This document shows positions 1 through 7,743 of a DNA stretch of 37,238 nucleotides, one piece after another (the first letter of the stretch is position 1; each line of letters starts with the position of its first letter). The notes under the pieces were generated by a model, which saw nothing but the letters and a program-made list of their open reading frames with translations, made no database searches and was not told where the DNA came from. Source of the DNA: a virus; the IMG/VR virus record IMGVR_UViG_3300044846_000543, positions 1 to 37,238 of that record. One strand, given 5' to 3'. The position numbers were made by a program, and so were the translations under genes.

Positions 1-63
1 CAGATCAAGAATCGTAGGGGTACTCTTTTGCCAAATGGAGTCTTCCAGAAGGATATTACTTAG
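1..63 (+). CDS. mazG: MazG-like pyrophosphohydrolase, C-terminal fragment (second copy)
   Basis: From base 1 the frame reads QIKNRRGTLLPNGVFQKDIT and stops at TAG 61-63. This is the same C-terminus as the full MazG-like gene at 36821-37129, which ends QKEIT. It differs by one silent change (CCA/CCC) and one Asp/Glu change. It is the gene broken by the window edge, not a pseudogene; the complete copy lies at the other end. Confidence 0.85.
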   Translation, partial: QIKNRRGTLLPNGVFQKDIT

Positions 64-172
64 CAAGTAAGTAAAGACCCACGTTTGAGAAAGCATAACC
101 CGCATACACAATAGCCATGTGTGGGTTATCTTTCCAAAGCTGTTCACCAGCAATATAGGCGTAAATAGCCCC
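1..172. repeat. Left copy of imperfect terminal redundancy
   Basis: Bases 1-172 align without gaps to 37067-37238 with 9 mismatches (about 95% identity). The copies carry the same gene ends: the mazG 3' end on plus and the small membrane ORF on minus. True phage direct terminal repeats are normally identical, so the mismatches, nearly all silent, point to a circular assembly closed on two strain variants. Subtracting one copy gives a unit of 37,066 bp. Confidence 0.9.
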
Positions 173-199
173 TGTAAGTATGATTAGCCAAGCACTCAA
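56..199 (-). CDS. 47-aa membrane microprotein
   Basis: This unrecognised microprotein starts at TTG (197-199), overlapping the TGA of the metallophosphoesterase as TTGA, with an AGGTG Shine-Dalgarno a few bases upstream. The product begins LSAWLIILTGAIYAYIAG and ends YAFSNVGLYLLAK. It has two hydrophobic stretches (about residues 2-18 and 29-46) around a short polar EQLWKDN link, which suggests a membrane hairpin. The truncated variant copy at 37122-37238 differs at seven bases, all silent, which is strong evidence for selection on this frame. As the last gene of the late operon it converges with mazG and overlaps its stop. Confidence 0.75.
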   Translation of the reverse strand: MSAWLIILTGAIYAYIAGEQLWKDNPHMAIVYAGYAFSNVGLYLLAK

Positions 200-1182
200 A
201 ATGCACCTACATCAATTACTTCACCCCTAAACTGAATCTGATCCTCATCAAATTTATGGACGAGTTCAGGCCACAATAGCTTGCCATTAAAGAAGTTCAG
301 CACCGCAAAACCTGATCTGTGGTTGTTTGGATTTATCTCAGCATAAGTAAATTGTGGGCCATCTGTCTCAGCCAGAGTCCCTGTATCTACCCCGTATCTA
401 ATGCCGTTGTAGTCGTTAAATGGCGTGACTTTAAGGCTATGCAAGTGTCCAGTTACGATTGACACACCAGCGTTAACTGTATTGTTGTGAGTAGCATGAA
501 CACCACCCTTGTATCGGTGCTTGATAATCACATCTTCGGTAGGCCATACCGCCCAACAGAATTCCCAATCCAAGAAATGGTCTGTCAGCTTAAAACCTAA
601 TACTTCTTTAAATTGTGGTGCGTGTTGCGCTAATCTGTTGCCAAACCTAACATCGTGATTACCCCATGTAAACAGGAGCTTTACATTGTGCCTTGCTGCT
701 TTAGCTACTTCTTCTATCTCACCCAATGCACCCTGACAAGCCTTTAGTTCTTGGATAACAGTAGTCGCTGGTTGTTCAGTTACGTCATGGCGTGATATAG
801 ACGCACCATCAAACGCATCTCCGTTACAGATAATAGCTTTGGGTTTGAACTCTTGGATAGCCCACAAAAGCCCTTTAAATGCTGTTGTTCGTTGACCAGG
901 TATGAAGTGAGCATCTGAGAAGACTATGACAGTCCCATCTAGGATGCCAAGTTCTACTTGCTTTAAAGGGGAGAAAGACTTAGGTCTGTTTTTGTTATAC
1001 AAATCACCTCGATGGTCTTTCGCATTGAGGGTCATGTTGTATTCTTTTTCAATCCACCTTCTACGCAAATGGATTGCCCTGTTATTTATACCAAGGTGTT
1101 CTGCCATTCTTTGTGCGGATTGAAGTTGACCCCACAACTGGATGAACTCCATGTCAGTACAGGTTTCATTATGAGCGCCCAT
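196..1182 (-). CDS. Metallophosphoesterase with N-terminal HTH-like segment
   Basis: A calcineurin-like metallophosphoesterase of 328 residues. The two-metal site is complete: SDAH (D90, H92), GDAFD (D122, D125), GNHD (N175, H176), a histidine pair in GVHATH (H229, H232) and GHLH (H246, H248). Residues about 20-48 (AQRMAEHLGINNRAIHLRRR) look like a helix-turn-helix, so nucleic acid may be the substrate or the targeting partner; this is inference. Start chosen at ATG 1182 after an AAGGA site, overlapping the HExxH gene by 14 bases. It is the second-last gene of the late operon and coupled to the 47-aa ORF. The substrate is unknown; family members cleave phosphomono- or diesters. Confidence 0.85.
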   Translation of the reverse strand: MGAHNETCTDMEFIQLWGQLQSAQRMAEHLGINNRAIHLRRRWIEKEYNMTLNAKDHRGDLYNKNRPKSFSPLKQVELGILDGTVIVFSDAHFIPGQRTTAFKGLLWAIQEFKPKAIICNGDAFDGASISRHDVTEQPATTVIQELKACQGALGEIEEVAKAARHNVKLLFTWGNHDVRFGNRLAQHAPQFKEVLGFKLTDHFLDWEFCWAVWPTEDVIIKHRYKGGVHATHNNTVNAGVSIVTGHLHSLKVTPFNDYNGIRYGVDTGTLAETDGPQFTYAEINPNNHRSGFAVLNFFNGKLLWPELVHKFDEDQIQFRGEVIDVGAF

Positions 1183-1543
1183 TGGAATCCTTAGACAGTA
1201 ACTTTTCTAAAAGGTTAATGACTCTATGCTCTTGCATCTCTATCTCATCTTGAGATGATTTAGGGTCTTGTGCCACAGTCATTAAATCGTGTAGGAATAC
1301 ATGAAGCAACTCATGTAAAGCAGTCTGATCCAGAGACTCAGGTGTGATCTTTTCAGCACCAAAATCACCTAGTCTGTAAGTAGCCAATCGAGCAGAAGTA
1401 TTAAACTCAACAGAAGCCATAGCAGCTTTAGCTGGTTTACTTCCTTTTTCAATTCTCCAATCACCCAGACTAAGCACTTGTTGCCACTTTCTGACACTTT
1501 GTGCGAAAAGTTGTGAATGTTCTGGCGTAGGAATGTTAGACAT
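1169..1543 (-). CDS. Putative HExxH zinc metallopeptidase-like protein
   Basis: A 124-residue protein with a zinc-metallopeptidase-like helix ALHELLHVFLHD (H77, E78, H81), followed by a Gln/Glu/His-rich segment (EIEMQEHRVINLLEKLL) that could supply a third ligand. The N-terminal half has the short alternating strands expected of a minimal peptidase fold. No signal peptide is visible, so it would act in the cytoplasm. It lies between the endolysin and the metallophosphoesterase. Whether it is active, and on what, cannot be told from the sequence. Confidence 0.6.
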   Translation of the reverse strand: MSNIPTPEHSQLFAQSVRKWQQVLSLGDWRIEKGSKPAKAAMASVEFNTSARLATYRLGDFGAEKITPESLDQTALHELLHVFLHDLMTVAQDPKSSQDEIEMQEHRVINLLEKLLSKDSNGRS

Positions 1544-1578
1544 TTCAACACCTTATACAAGATTTGTGACAATTTAAT

Positions 1579-2082
1579 TTAAGATAAGAACAAAGCCACT
1601 TCTGCTTTGCGTCTTTTGACAAGCCCCGAGACTTCCTTACCACCCGCTTTTGTCCACATCATAAAAGCCTCTGCCGCACCCTCCCAATCACCACGATTGA
1701 CCTTCATGCGAATGGTTGACCTCTGGTAGTTCCCTAGCCCTGCGTTGTACGCAAAAGAGACAACAGAGTCGAATTTGCTTTGATGACTAGCAAGATTAGG
1801 AGAAAGTCGAAGAACACCACGCTCAAAAGTATTGATGTCAACCTTGAACAGATTGACCAGTTCATCTTTAGACCAGACACGATTGTCTTCCCCTTTTAGT
1901 TGATAGTCAGACCTGATAAGCCCTGTGTAACCCTCTTTACGCACGTTTGGGAGGCTTAATTGGTCAGCATACATAGCGTGACCCCACCCAACTGTCCAAA
2001 TGGCAGCAGAACACCGATAAGGCTTGTTTCTGTAGCCTTCAAAGAAGTGCATCAAGTCCTCACCAGCTTTGCTGACTTTCAT
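1579..2082 (-). CDS. Endolysin, T4-type lysozyme (GH24)
   Basis: A 167-residue muramidase of glycoside hydrolase family 24 that cleaves the MurNAc-GlcNAc bond of peptidoglycan. The family signature E-x8-[D/C]-x5-T is present as E15 (FFEGYR), C24 and T30 (TVGWGH), so this is the Cys variant of the catalytic triad. FAYNAGLGNYQRST and the C-terminal KRRKAEVALF are typical of the fold. No signal peptide or SAR domain is present, so export needs a holin. The ATG overlaps the stop of the upstream holin gene (ATGA, 2079-2082), which couples translation of the two lysis genes. Confidence 0.92.
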   Translation of the reverse strand: MKVSKAGEDLMHFFEGYRNKPYRCSAAIWTVGWGHAMYADQLSLPNVRKEGYTGLIRSDYQLKGEDNRVWSKDELVNLFKVDINTFERGVLRLSPNLASHQSKFDSVVSFAYNAGLGNYQRSTIRMKVNRGDWEGAAEAFMMWTKAGGKEVSGLVKRRKAEVALFLS

Positions 2083-2582
2083 TTCTTAGCCCATGAACGT
2101 GAGCCAAACCAAAAACCAATAATTCCTCCAAGCATTGCCATTTCATCGCTAGAGAAAATAACGTCAGTAATCCTAATCAAATCATCCATGTTGTTAACTA
2201 AACTAGGACGAGAGTAAACGTAATAGGCAATCCATGCGTTAATTGCACATAACTCAAAGATAAAGATGTAAGTCACAATAGGTCTTACAGTGCCAACAAA
2301 GTTGACCACCCAAGTGCTTGCTCTTTCCATGATTTTCTCATCATGCTTCAAAGCGGCCTCAGTCATCTGGGCATCTGTTTGCATGGCAATTTGATCTGTG
2401 CGGATTTCCTCCATACGCTCTTGAGCCTTAAACCCTTGAGCCATCATCTGTAGTTGAAGTTCTACCTGAACACGAGCCAAAGCTAACTCATGTTTTTGGT
2501 CATCTTTGTTCTGGAAAAAGTCTAGGAGTTTAGGCAGTCCAGAAATTAGCAAACCACCAAGTGTAGAAAATAGAGATAGCAT
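2079..2582 (-). CDS. Holin, three-TM GTA-release type
   Basis: A 167-residue membrane protein resembling the 'holin of 3TMs, for gene-transfer release' family. It has an N-terminal hydrophobic helix (about 3-22), a long charged helical segment (about 25-90), a central hydrophobic region from NFVGTVRPIVTYIFIFEL to WIAYYVYS (about 93-125), and a C-terminal helix MLGGIIGFWFGSRSWAKK. It is expected to permeabilise the inner membrane and release the adjacent lysozyme. The coupled order holin then endolysin supports the call. Its ATG shares a base with the TAA of the small upstream membrane gene (TAATG). Confidence 0.78.
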   Translation of the reverse strand: MLSLFSTLGGLLISGLPKLLDFFQNKDDQKHELALARVQVELQLQMMAQGFKAQERMEEIRTDQIAMQTDAQMTEAALKHDEKIMERASTWVVNFVGTVRPIVTYIFIFELCAINAWIAYYVYSRPSLVNNMDDLIRITDVIFSSDEMAMLGGIIGFWFGSRSWAKK

Positions 2583-2731
2583 TACAGTCCAATCTTTCCA
2601 AGTAGGAGATTAACAATTTTGTCCGACAAATCGTCAGGCAAAAACTTCAGAAAACCAAGGGCGTATAAAGCCACACATCCGTAAACGAATATCTTTAGGC
2701 ATAGGTCAAAGGTCTTTTGGTACTCATTCAT
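2582..2731 (-). CDS. Small lysis-cluster membrane protein, 49 aa
   Basis: An unrecognised short gene. The start ATG at 2731 overlaps the TGA of the upstream gene (ATGA, 2728-2731) and the TAA overlaps the holin ATG (TAATG), so it is locked into the operon on both sides. The product begins MNEYQKTFDLCLKIF, has one hydrophobic segment (IFVYGCVALYALGFLKFL) and an amphipathic C-terminal helix. An in-frame ATG three codons upstream is possible but lacks the overlap. Position and topology suggest a holin partner, antiholin or inner-membrane spanin component; none can be proved. Confidence 0.7.
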   Translation of the reverse strand: MNEYQKTFDLCLKIFVYGCVALYALGFLKFLPDDLSDKIVNLLLGKIGL

Positions 2732-3231
2732 CTGCCACATCTACGAGTAGTTGCACAGAATTCCATCAACTCATTTACACCAACAAAGACTAGAAACAGA
2801 ACAAAAAAGATTCCACCTATTGCCAAACCAATCTCTAGTTGTTCTTGCTCTTTCTGTTTAGCTTCTTTCTCTGCTTTCTTTAATGCGCTTATCTCTTTAG
2901 CATCTGCCAAGTCCATCTCTGCTTGACGGGCTTTAATCTTGTTCCAAACGTCAATCTTGCCTGTCTGCATGAAGAGCATCTTTAACTCTTCCTCAAATGC
3001 TCTGGCTTGTTCTAGCGCCATCTCAATCTGCAAGGCTGTTCCCATATTGGAACCTTTGCCAGATTGCTTGGCCTGAAGCATGGCCTTGGTAGCAGTTGAC
3101 TTGGCATCGAAAAGTTTGCCAATCATGGGCGCAAGTGAGCCTAGGTCTTGGGCAACACCCGCTGCCTTCTTGACCATGCTGATTGCTGACTGTATGCCAG
3201 CTAGAGCCGTTAATGGGTCAATGGGGATCAT
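2728..3231 (-). CDS. Coiled-coil protein with C-terminal transmembrane segment
   Basis: A 167-residue protein not matched to a named family. Residues 1-45 are mildly hydrophobic and Ala/Gly-rich. Residues about 65-130 are strongly helical and charged (MALEQARAFEEEL, EISALKKAEKEAKQKEQEQ), likely a coiled coil. A transmembrane helix follows (about 132-152, IGLAIGGIFFVLFLVFVGV), with a short Cys- and Arg-rich tail. It sits between the HNH gene and the small lysis genes with 4-base overlaps on both sides. Lysis accessory or internal virion protein are both plausible. Confidence 0.6.
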   Translation of the reverse strand: MIPIDPLTALAGIQSAISMVKKAAGVAQDLGSLAPMIGKLFDAKSTATKAMLQAKQSGKGSNMGTALQIEMALEQARAFEEELKMLFMQTGKIDVWNKIKARQAEMDLADAKEISALKKAEKEAKQKEQEQLEIGLAIGGIFFVLFLVFVGVNELMEFCATTRRCGR

Positions 3232-3716
3232 GCAACCTCTGGCAAGTTGTAATACTTAGCTTCACCATCTTTTCTTGCTACTACTGCATCCTCTAAATTT
3301 TTGTAGTAACCAAGCCATTTATTCTTTTTGTTTACTTTGACAAATACAGTCCAACAATTATGACTTTTAATCCACGACACACCTATGTGACCACTTTTGT
3401 TATGGCTTGGCAATGAAATGTTTTGTGCGTTATCTGTAGTATTTACATCACGCAAATTACAAAGTCTGTTGTCATTTCTAATTTTATTTTTATGGTCTAT
3501 GTATTTATTTGGAAAACTTCCATAAACATAAAGCCAAATCAATCTATGCACACTATAGGAAGTGCCATTTATCTTTACTGTGTAATAGCCGTGACCATTA
3601 AGTGCTTTTGCCTCTTGCCAAGGTTTAACATTTCGCCCATTACTATTACGCCAAAGTAGCATCCCACTTTCAGCATCATAGTGAAACAACTTTTTAACTG
3701 TCTCTTGGTCAATCAT
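3228..3716 (-). CDS. HNH homing-type endonuclease with AP2-like domain
   Basis: A 162-residue free-standing HNH nuclease. The core runs from VHRLIWLYVYGSFPN to YIDHKNKIRNDNRLCNLRDV and NAQN, the standard HNH_3-type arrangement (H57, the IDHKN histidine, and the Asn-rich helix). The C-terminal half (HIGVSWIKSHNCWTVFVKV, then WLGYYKNLEDAVVARKD) has the AP2/ERF-type DNA-binding pattern common in phage homing nucleases. It sits inside the lysis cluster with ATGA overlaps on both sides, so it has been accommodated without breaking neighbours. The DNA target is unknown. Confidence 0.88.
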   Translation of the reverse strand: MIDQETVKKLFHYDAESGMLLWRNSNGRNVKPWQEAKALNGHGYYTVKINGTSYSVHRLIWLYVYGSFPNKYIDHKNKIRNDNRLCNLRDVNTTDNAQNISLPSHNKSGHIGVSWIKSHNCWTVFVKVNKKNKWLGYYKNLEDAVVARKDGEAKYYNLPEVA

Positions 3717-3865
3717 TTTTTCTCAACCTTTTGCCACTCAAGGCATACTACCTTTCGGTTGTAAACATCACCTGTCCATGCCCACCTGACACAACGATAT
3801 TCAGTTTTGTCTTTACTAGATGCCACCAATGTAAACAACATTGATGACATTAGTAACCATTTCAC
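3713..3865 (-). CDS. Small secreted-type protein, 50 aa
   Basis: The start GTG overlaps the stop TGA of the 30-aa gene as GTGA (3862-3865), and its stop overlaps the HNH start as ATGA, fixing both ends. The product has a short hydrophobic N-terminus (KWLLMSSMLFTLVASS) like a signal peptide or anchor, then a polar body with two cysteines (YRCVRWAWTGDVYNRKVVCLEW), which could form a disulfide in the periplasm. Small periplasmic proteins in this position often assist lysis, but there is no lipobox, so it is not a classical o-spanin. I half-recognise the Cys/Trp body as a recurrent phage small protein of unknown function. Confidence 0.65.
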   Translation of the reverse strand: MKWLLMSSMLFTLVASSKDKTEYRCVRWAWTGDVYNRKVVCLEWQKVEKK

Positions 3866-3954
3866 GGGAAAGCCCAAATTATTATGTAACTACAAAACAC
3901 AATGAAGGCAGAAAAACAGACTGCAGCAAAGAATGCAAGCAGCCAGTCTTTCAT
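3862..3954 (-). CDS. 30-aa single-span membrane peptide
   Basis: A tiny ORF starting at ATG one base after the TAA of the transglycosylase gene and ending in a GTGA overlap with the next gene. The product is MKDWLLAFFAAVCFSAFIVF followed by CSYIIIWAFP, almost entirely hydrophobic after MKDW. It should be a single membrane helix with little outside the bilayer. Coupling on both sides argues that it is translated. Pinholin-like or lysis-regulatory roles are possible but unproven. Confidence 0.55.
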   Translation of the reverse strand: MKDWLLAFFAAVCFSAFIVFCSYIIIWAFP

Positions 3955-3955
3955 G

Positions 3956-6157
3956 TTATCTAGGGAGCAAGAATCGGTCAGTACCATACTCAGGCAACTG
4001 CCCTAATCCATAGTTAGTCAATGGATCTGAGGTAATTCTGTTTAGCAGACCAGGCATTTGTTGTTGCGAACTAGGCAACATATTGCGTTGAAACATTGGA
4101 GATACTGCAACAGAACGCAATGTAGGTCTTGTAGCTGCACTCAACAAAACAGCAGGGTTTCCAGATGCAGCACTAGCGATACCTGCGGTTCCAATATCCA
4201 AAGGACTAAAGCCTGGAACACTACCAATTCTTGCCACATTTTGGAAAGCACTTGGATATGCACCTGCGGCATTTGCCAAAGTTTGTAATTCGGCAGGAAC
4301 AATCTTTCCTTTTCTAGCAAGCGTTCCTAAATCAGCACCAGATACATTTCCAGTAGTTGCATTCAATGCTTTTTCAATCGTATAACTTTTTGCAATATCC
4401 TCACGGGCTTGCTTAAAGTTTTTCATTACATCTGGTTGATTGAAGTTTGTTAAGTTACGCTCGGCAAGGGCTTCTAGTTGTTTAGCAGCAAACTTTTGCG
4501 CTCTACCAAGATCTTTATCTCTAGCATTAGCAAGAGGAGATGAGTTTGTTTGTGCGCTATCTCTAAGTCTTTTAATTGACTCAACCAACTCATCCCCGTT
4601 AAAGTTCATTTGCTTCAAATTATTCAACAGTTTTAATTCTGCTGATACATCTAAAGCCTTCATGTTTTGCAATCTAGCCGTCTCTTTGTTAAGTTCTGCA
4701 AAAAACGACTTGTCTGCATAATAAGTTGGATTAGCTCTTAAAGCATCGTATGCCAAACCTTTTTCAGCTCTAAATTGTTGCAATACTTGTGGTGTAATTT
4801 CAACATCAGGACCCAACTTTAAAGCTTTACGAGCTTGTTCATTAACCAATTGCTGATTCTTAACGGAAGCAATCTGGCTTGTCTGTTGTTTACCAGATAT
4901 ACCCTCAATAATTCTATTTAACATTGAAGGATTAACTTGTGTCGGAGGCAATGTAGCGCCTTCAGCAATAGCACGTTCAGCAACCAACTGAGCTTGAGTC
5001 AGATTAGCTTGTCCTCTTGGTGTAGTTAATGCACTAACAGTAGCAGTAGGAGCAGTTAGCAAACCGCCTACAGCCGCTTCATTCATCATTTGAGCAGGGT
5101 TAATAGTGCCAGTAGTGGCTTGTTGTGCAGCGGCAGATGTAAGTGCAGCAGTAGCACCACCAGTACCAATGTTCTGCGCCAAAGCAACAGTTCTAGGAGC
5201 CATTTGTGCAAGTGCATTTGGTGTGGCAGAAACAATAGATTTTTGAATAGCACCAGGCAACAACAAAGTAGCAGGATCAACAATACCAGTACCCAAACCA
5301 CCAACCAATAGACCTGGACGCTCTGTAGCCACCTTATAAGTGCCTTTTAAGATGTCGCTAATTGATTGAGTTGGGACAGGAGTTGGTTGTGGTTTAGTGC
5401 GATCAATGCCAAGGTATTCATCTGACAAACCAAGCGCACTTAAACCACCCTTAATGCCTTGAGACATCAAATTAGCAGTACCACTAATTAACTGTCCAGT
5501 AGTAGTCTTGCCACGCAATACATCTAATGGGTTAAAGCTTGCGGCAACATCTTGTTGGAACTGAGTCTTAGGCTGAAATGCTTGTTGTCTAACACTCTGC
5601 ATAAATTCAGCAGGACTAGGTGCGGCTTGTGTTTGTTGTACTCGTTGTTGAACTTGTTTTTGTGAACCAGTAAACGGCACAAAATCATCAGTTTCTACAG
5701 TTTGAGTAGGCGCTTGAGTTGCTGTACCTTGTCCGAAAGGAACAAACTCATCATCACTTGTAGATTTAGCCATAAAGTTTTTAACCTTTTGAATATAGTT
5801 TTGTGTTTCTTTAAATGGTGGAATACCGCCATACTTGTCTACATTACCTAACCCTGCGTTATATGCAGCAAGAACCAAATCTGGGTTATCGTATCTTTGT
5901 GATAACTGGCTTAGATACTTAACACCACCTCGGATGTTATCTTTCCATTCCATCCTGTTAACACCAAGATCTTTGGCAGTAGTAGCCATCAACTGCATAG
6001 GACCATAGGCACGATCACCAGTTTTAGTCTTTGGTCCAATAGCATTGAAAGCACCACCAGACTCTGTATCTACTACGCCTTGCACTAAAGAAAGAGGAAC
6101 ACCTTGACGCTCTGCCTCTTGAGCAGCAAAAGCAAAGATTTCGTCTTTAGTCGCCAT
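3956..6157 (-). CDS. Virion-associated lytic transglycosylase / internal ejection protein
   Basis: A 733-residue protein. Residues 1-130 form a soluble lytic transglycosylase (SLT) domain with catalytic Glu E32 in VDTESGG, the GPMQLM motif (about 52-57) and AAYNAG (about 97-102). After a Gln/Thr/Pro-rich linker comes a long helical, Ala- and Gln-rich body with a hydrophobic segment near GLLVGGLGTGIVDPATLLL. Such fusions are carried inside short-tailed phage heads and ejected at infection to open peptidoglycan locally. It follows two other putative ejection genes; the start shares one base with the upstream TAA. Confidence 0.85.
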   Translation of the reverse strand: MATKDEIFAFAAQEAERQGVPLSLVQGVVDTESGGAFNAIGPKTKTGDRAYGPMQLMATTAKDLGVNRMEWKDNIRGGVKYLSQLSQRYDNPDLVLAAYNAGLGNVDKYGGIPPFKETQNYIQKVKNFMAKSTSDDEFVPFGQGTATQAPTQTVETDDFVPFTGSQKQVQQRVQQTQAAPSPAEFMQSVRQQAFQPKTQFQQDVAASFNPLDVLRGKTTTGQLISGTANLMSQGIKGGLSALGLSDEYLGIDRTKPQPTPVPTQSISDILKGTYKVATERPGLLVGGLGTGIVDPATLLLPGAIQKSIVSATPNALAQMAPRTVALAQNIGTGGATAALTSAAAQQATTGTINPAQMMNEAAVGGLLTAPTATVSALTTPRGQANLTQAQLVAERAIAEGATLPPTQVNPSMLNRIIEGISGKQQTSQIASVKNQQLVNEQARKALKLGPDVEITPQVLQQFRAEKGLAYDALRANPTYYADKSFFAELNKETARLQNMKALDVSAELKLLNNLKQMNFNGDELVESIKRLRDSAQTNSSPLANARDKDLGRAQKFAAKQLEALAERNLTNFNQPDVMKNFKQAREDIAKSYTIEKALNATTGNVSGADLGTLARKGKIVPAELQTLANAAGAYPSAFQNVARIGSVPGFSPLDIGTAGIASAASGNPAVLLSAATRPTLRSVAVSPMFQRNMLPSSQQQMPGLLNRITSDPLTNYGLGQLPEYGTDRFLLPR

Positions 6158-7734
6158 TATTGACCTATGCGATAGATTGAACCATCAGGACGTTTAATTA
6201 AAAACTCACCTGATTTTTTACCAGTACCGAATGTAAATCCTGCGGGAAGCACAGGCTTTCCTTGAGCGCCACCTTGATTCCAAGCATTAACTTGTTCAGT
6301 AAGGAACTGGTTGAATTTTGGATGACTAAAAACTGGTTTATTGTCAGGAGAACTTTGCCATGCTGTATTTATCTTGCCAGGATCACCTCTATAGGCTTCA
6401 ACAAACTGATTCTTAGCAACGTCTTTATCAGCAAGTGCAACTTCAAAGGCGGCAGCCATTCTTGTTGAAGAAGCAGGATCTGTTATAGATGCGTAGCTTT
6501 TCTCAATCGTTGTAGCGTCTAAGTTACTGGCAGCACCTTTTTGCATTGCAGTCTTTTCTAGCTGTGCTGTCTTAATCATCTGAGTCATGCGGGTTACATC
6601 AGTAATGTCCTGCTCAAATAGTTTTCCAACACCTGGGATTGCATTCATATAACTGTAAACACCTGCCTGCAAACCAGTTAATTTATTGTTGTTAACTTGT
6701 GTTGCAAGGTCATACAGTTGTTCAGCAGCAATCTTACGTCCACTAGCGCTATTTGCAGACTCTAAGCTGTTCTTAGAAAAATCTAAGAATCGAGCATTGG
6801 TTGCGGCATCTAGTGTTTGTTGCGCTGGAGAAGCTTTAGCTACTGCGCCAATAGCAGCGCCACCAGTTGGTGCTACAGGCTGACCTGCGGTTGGACGCTG
6901 AGTAAGCAATGCAGATCTAGGAACAAAATATTCTGTTCCATCTGCACCTACAACTCTTTCTACTTGAGCACCTGCTTGAGCAATAGCTTTAGCACTTTCA
7001 ATTGCGCCAACTGCTTCTGTAGCGCCAGGTATTGCCATCTGCTGAATTGCACCAGTAGGTCCAACTCCAAGCATAGTGTTAGGAGAAACTTCTGGAGCCT
7101 TAGTCATCAACTGAGACATCATGTAGTTCTGCACAGGATTAGCCGCATACTGTCCTGTAGCAAGATTTAGTTGTTGTTGAATACCATCTTTTGAAGTTGG
7201 GACTGAGCCAACAACATTTCCACTTGCATCAACACGAAGATCGCCTACAAACTTAGGCTGCATAGCAGTTAAGGTTTCACGAATCTGTGGTTGTGCAGGG
7301 TTTCCTACCAAACGTAATGACTCAGTTAATGCTTTCTGATAGTCAATGGGTTGATTAATTAACTGTGGCTCTACTCGGCCTGATGGTGCGCCTAGCTTAT
7401 TTGCTAAAGCGTATGGGCTAGATAAATCTGGTTCTCTACCCAAAGTGGCATTTAGTGCTTTTCTAGTTGCTTGTGCTTCAGTAGGAGCAAATCTACTTGT
7501 AAAACCTGCAAGTTCATCTTGCTGACGTTGAGCAATTTGAGAATCACGAATCATCTTCTGCATATTCAAAGCAGTAGCAGGGATGTCCGAGGCTGACTTA
7601 AACCCAACACCAGGATCACCACTCAACAAACTACCAATCAAAAATTGCTGAGTAGCCTGTTTTTGCATTGCTTGTTTTTCAGCATCAGACAAGCCCGTCA
7701 ATGCGGCATCAGATAACAACCCAAGATTAAACAT
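6157..7734 (-). CDS. Putative internal virion / ejection protein
   Basis: A 525-residue protein without a recognised domain. It begins MFNLGLLSDAALTGLSDAEK and is rich in Ala, Gln and Thr with long helical predictions. The C-terminus ends with a compact strand pattern (FTFGTGKKSGEFLIKRPDGS, then IYRIGQ) that could be a small beta domain. Its place between two other large helical proteins and the transglycosylase matches the block of three ejection proteins of podoviruses. The role is inferred from position only. Confidence 0.55.
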   Translation of the reverse strand: MFNLGLLSDAALTGLSDAEKQAMQKQATQQFLIGSLLSGDPGVGFKSASDIPATALNMQKMIRDSQIAQRQQDELAGFTSRFAPTEAQATRKALNATLGREPDLSSPYALANKLGAPSGRVEPQLINQPIDYQKALTESLRLVGNPAQPQIRETLTAMQPKFVGDLRVDASGNVVGSVPTSKDGIQQQLNLATGQYAANPVQNYMMSQLMTKAPEVSPNTMLGVGPTGAIQQMAIPGATEAVGAIESAKAIAQAGAQVERVVGADGTEYFVPRSALLTQRPTAGQPVAPTGGAAIGAVAKASPAQQTLDAATNARFLDFSKNSLESANSASGRKIAAEQLYDLATQVNNNKLTGLQAGVYSYMNAIPGVGKLFEQDITDVTRMTQMIKTAQLEKTAMQKGAASNLDATTIEKSYASITDPASSTRMAAAFEVALADKDVAKNQFVEAYRGDPGKINTAWQSSPDNKPVFSHPKFNQFLTEQVNAWNQGGAQGKPVLPAGFTFGTGKKSGEFLIKRPDGSIYRIGQ

Positions 7735-7743
7735 ATAAATTCC

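Noticed and set aside
1-172. True direct terminal repeat of the virion DNA
   Set aside because: Copies differ at nine positions; physical terminal repeats would be identical. Assembly closure on variants explains it better.
5086-5304. Leu-rich 72-codon minus-strand ORF in another frame of the transglycosylase gene
   Set aside because: Apparent membrane character is only frame-shifted Ala/Thr/Gln codons of the main gene, and it has no start signals.
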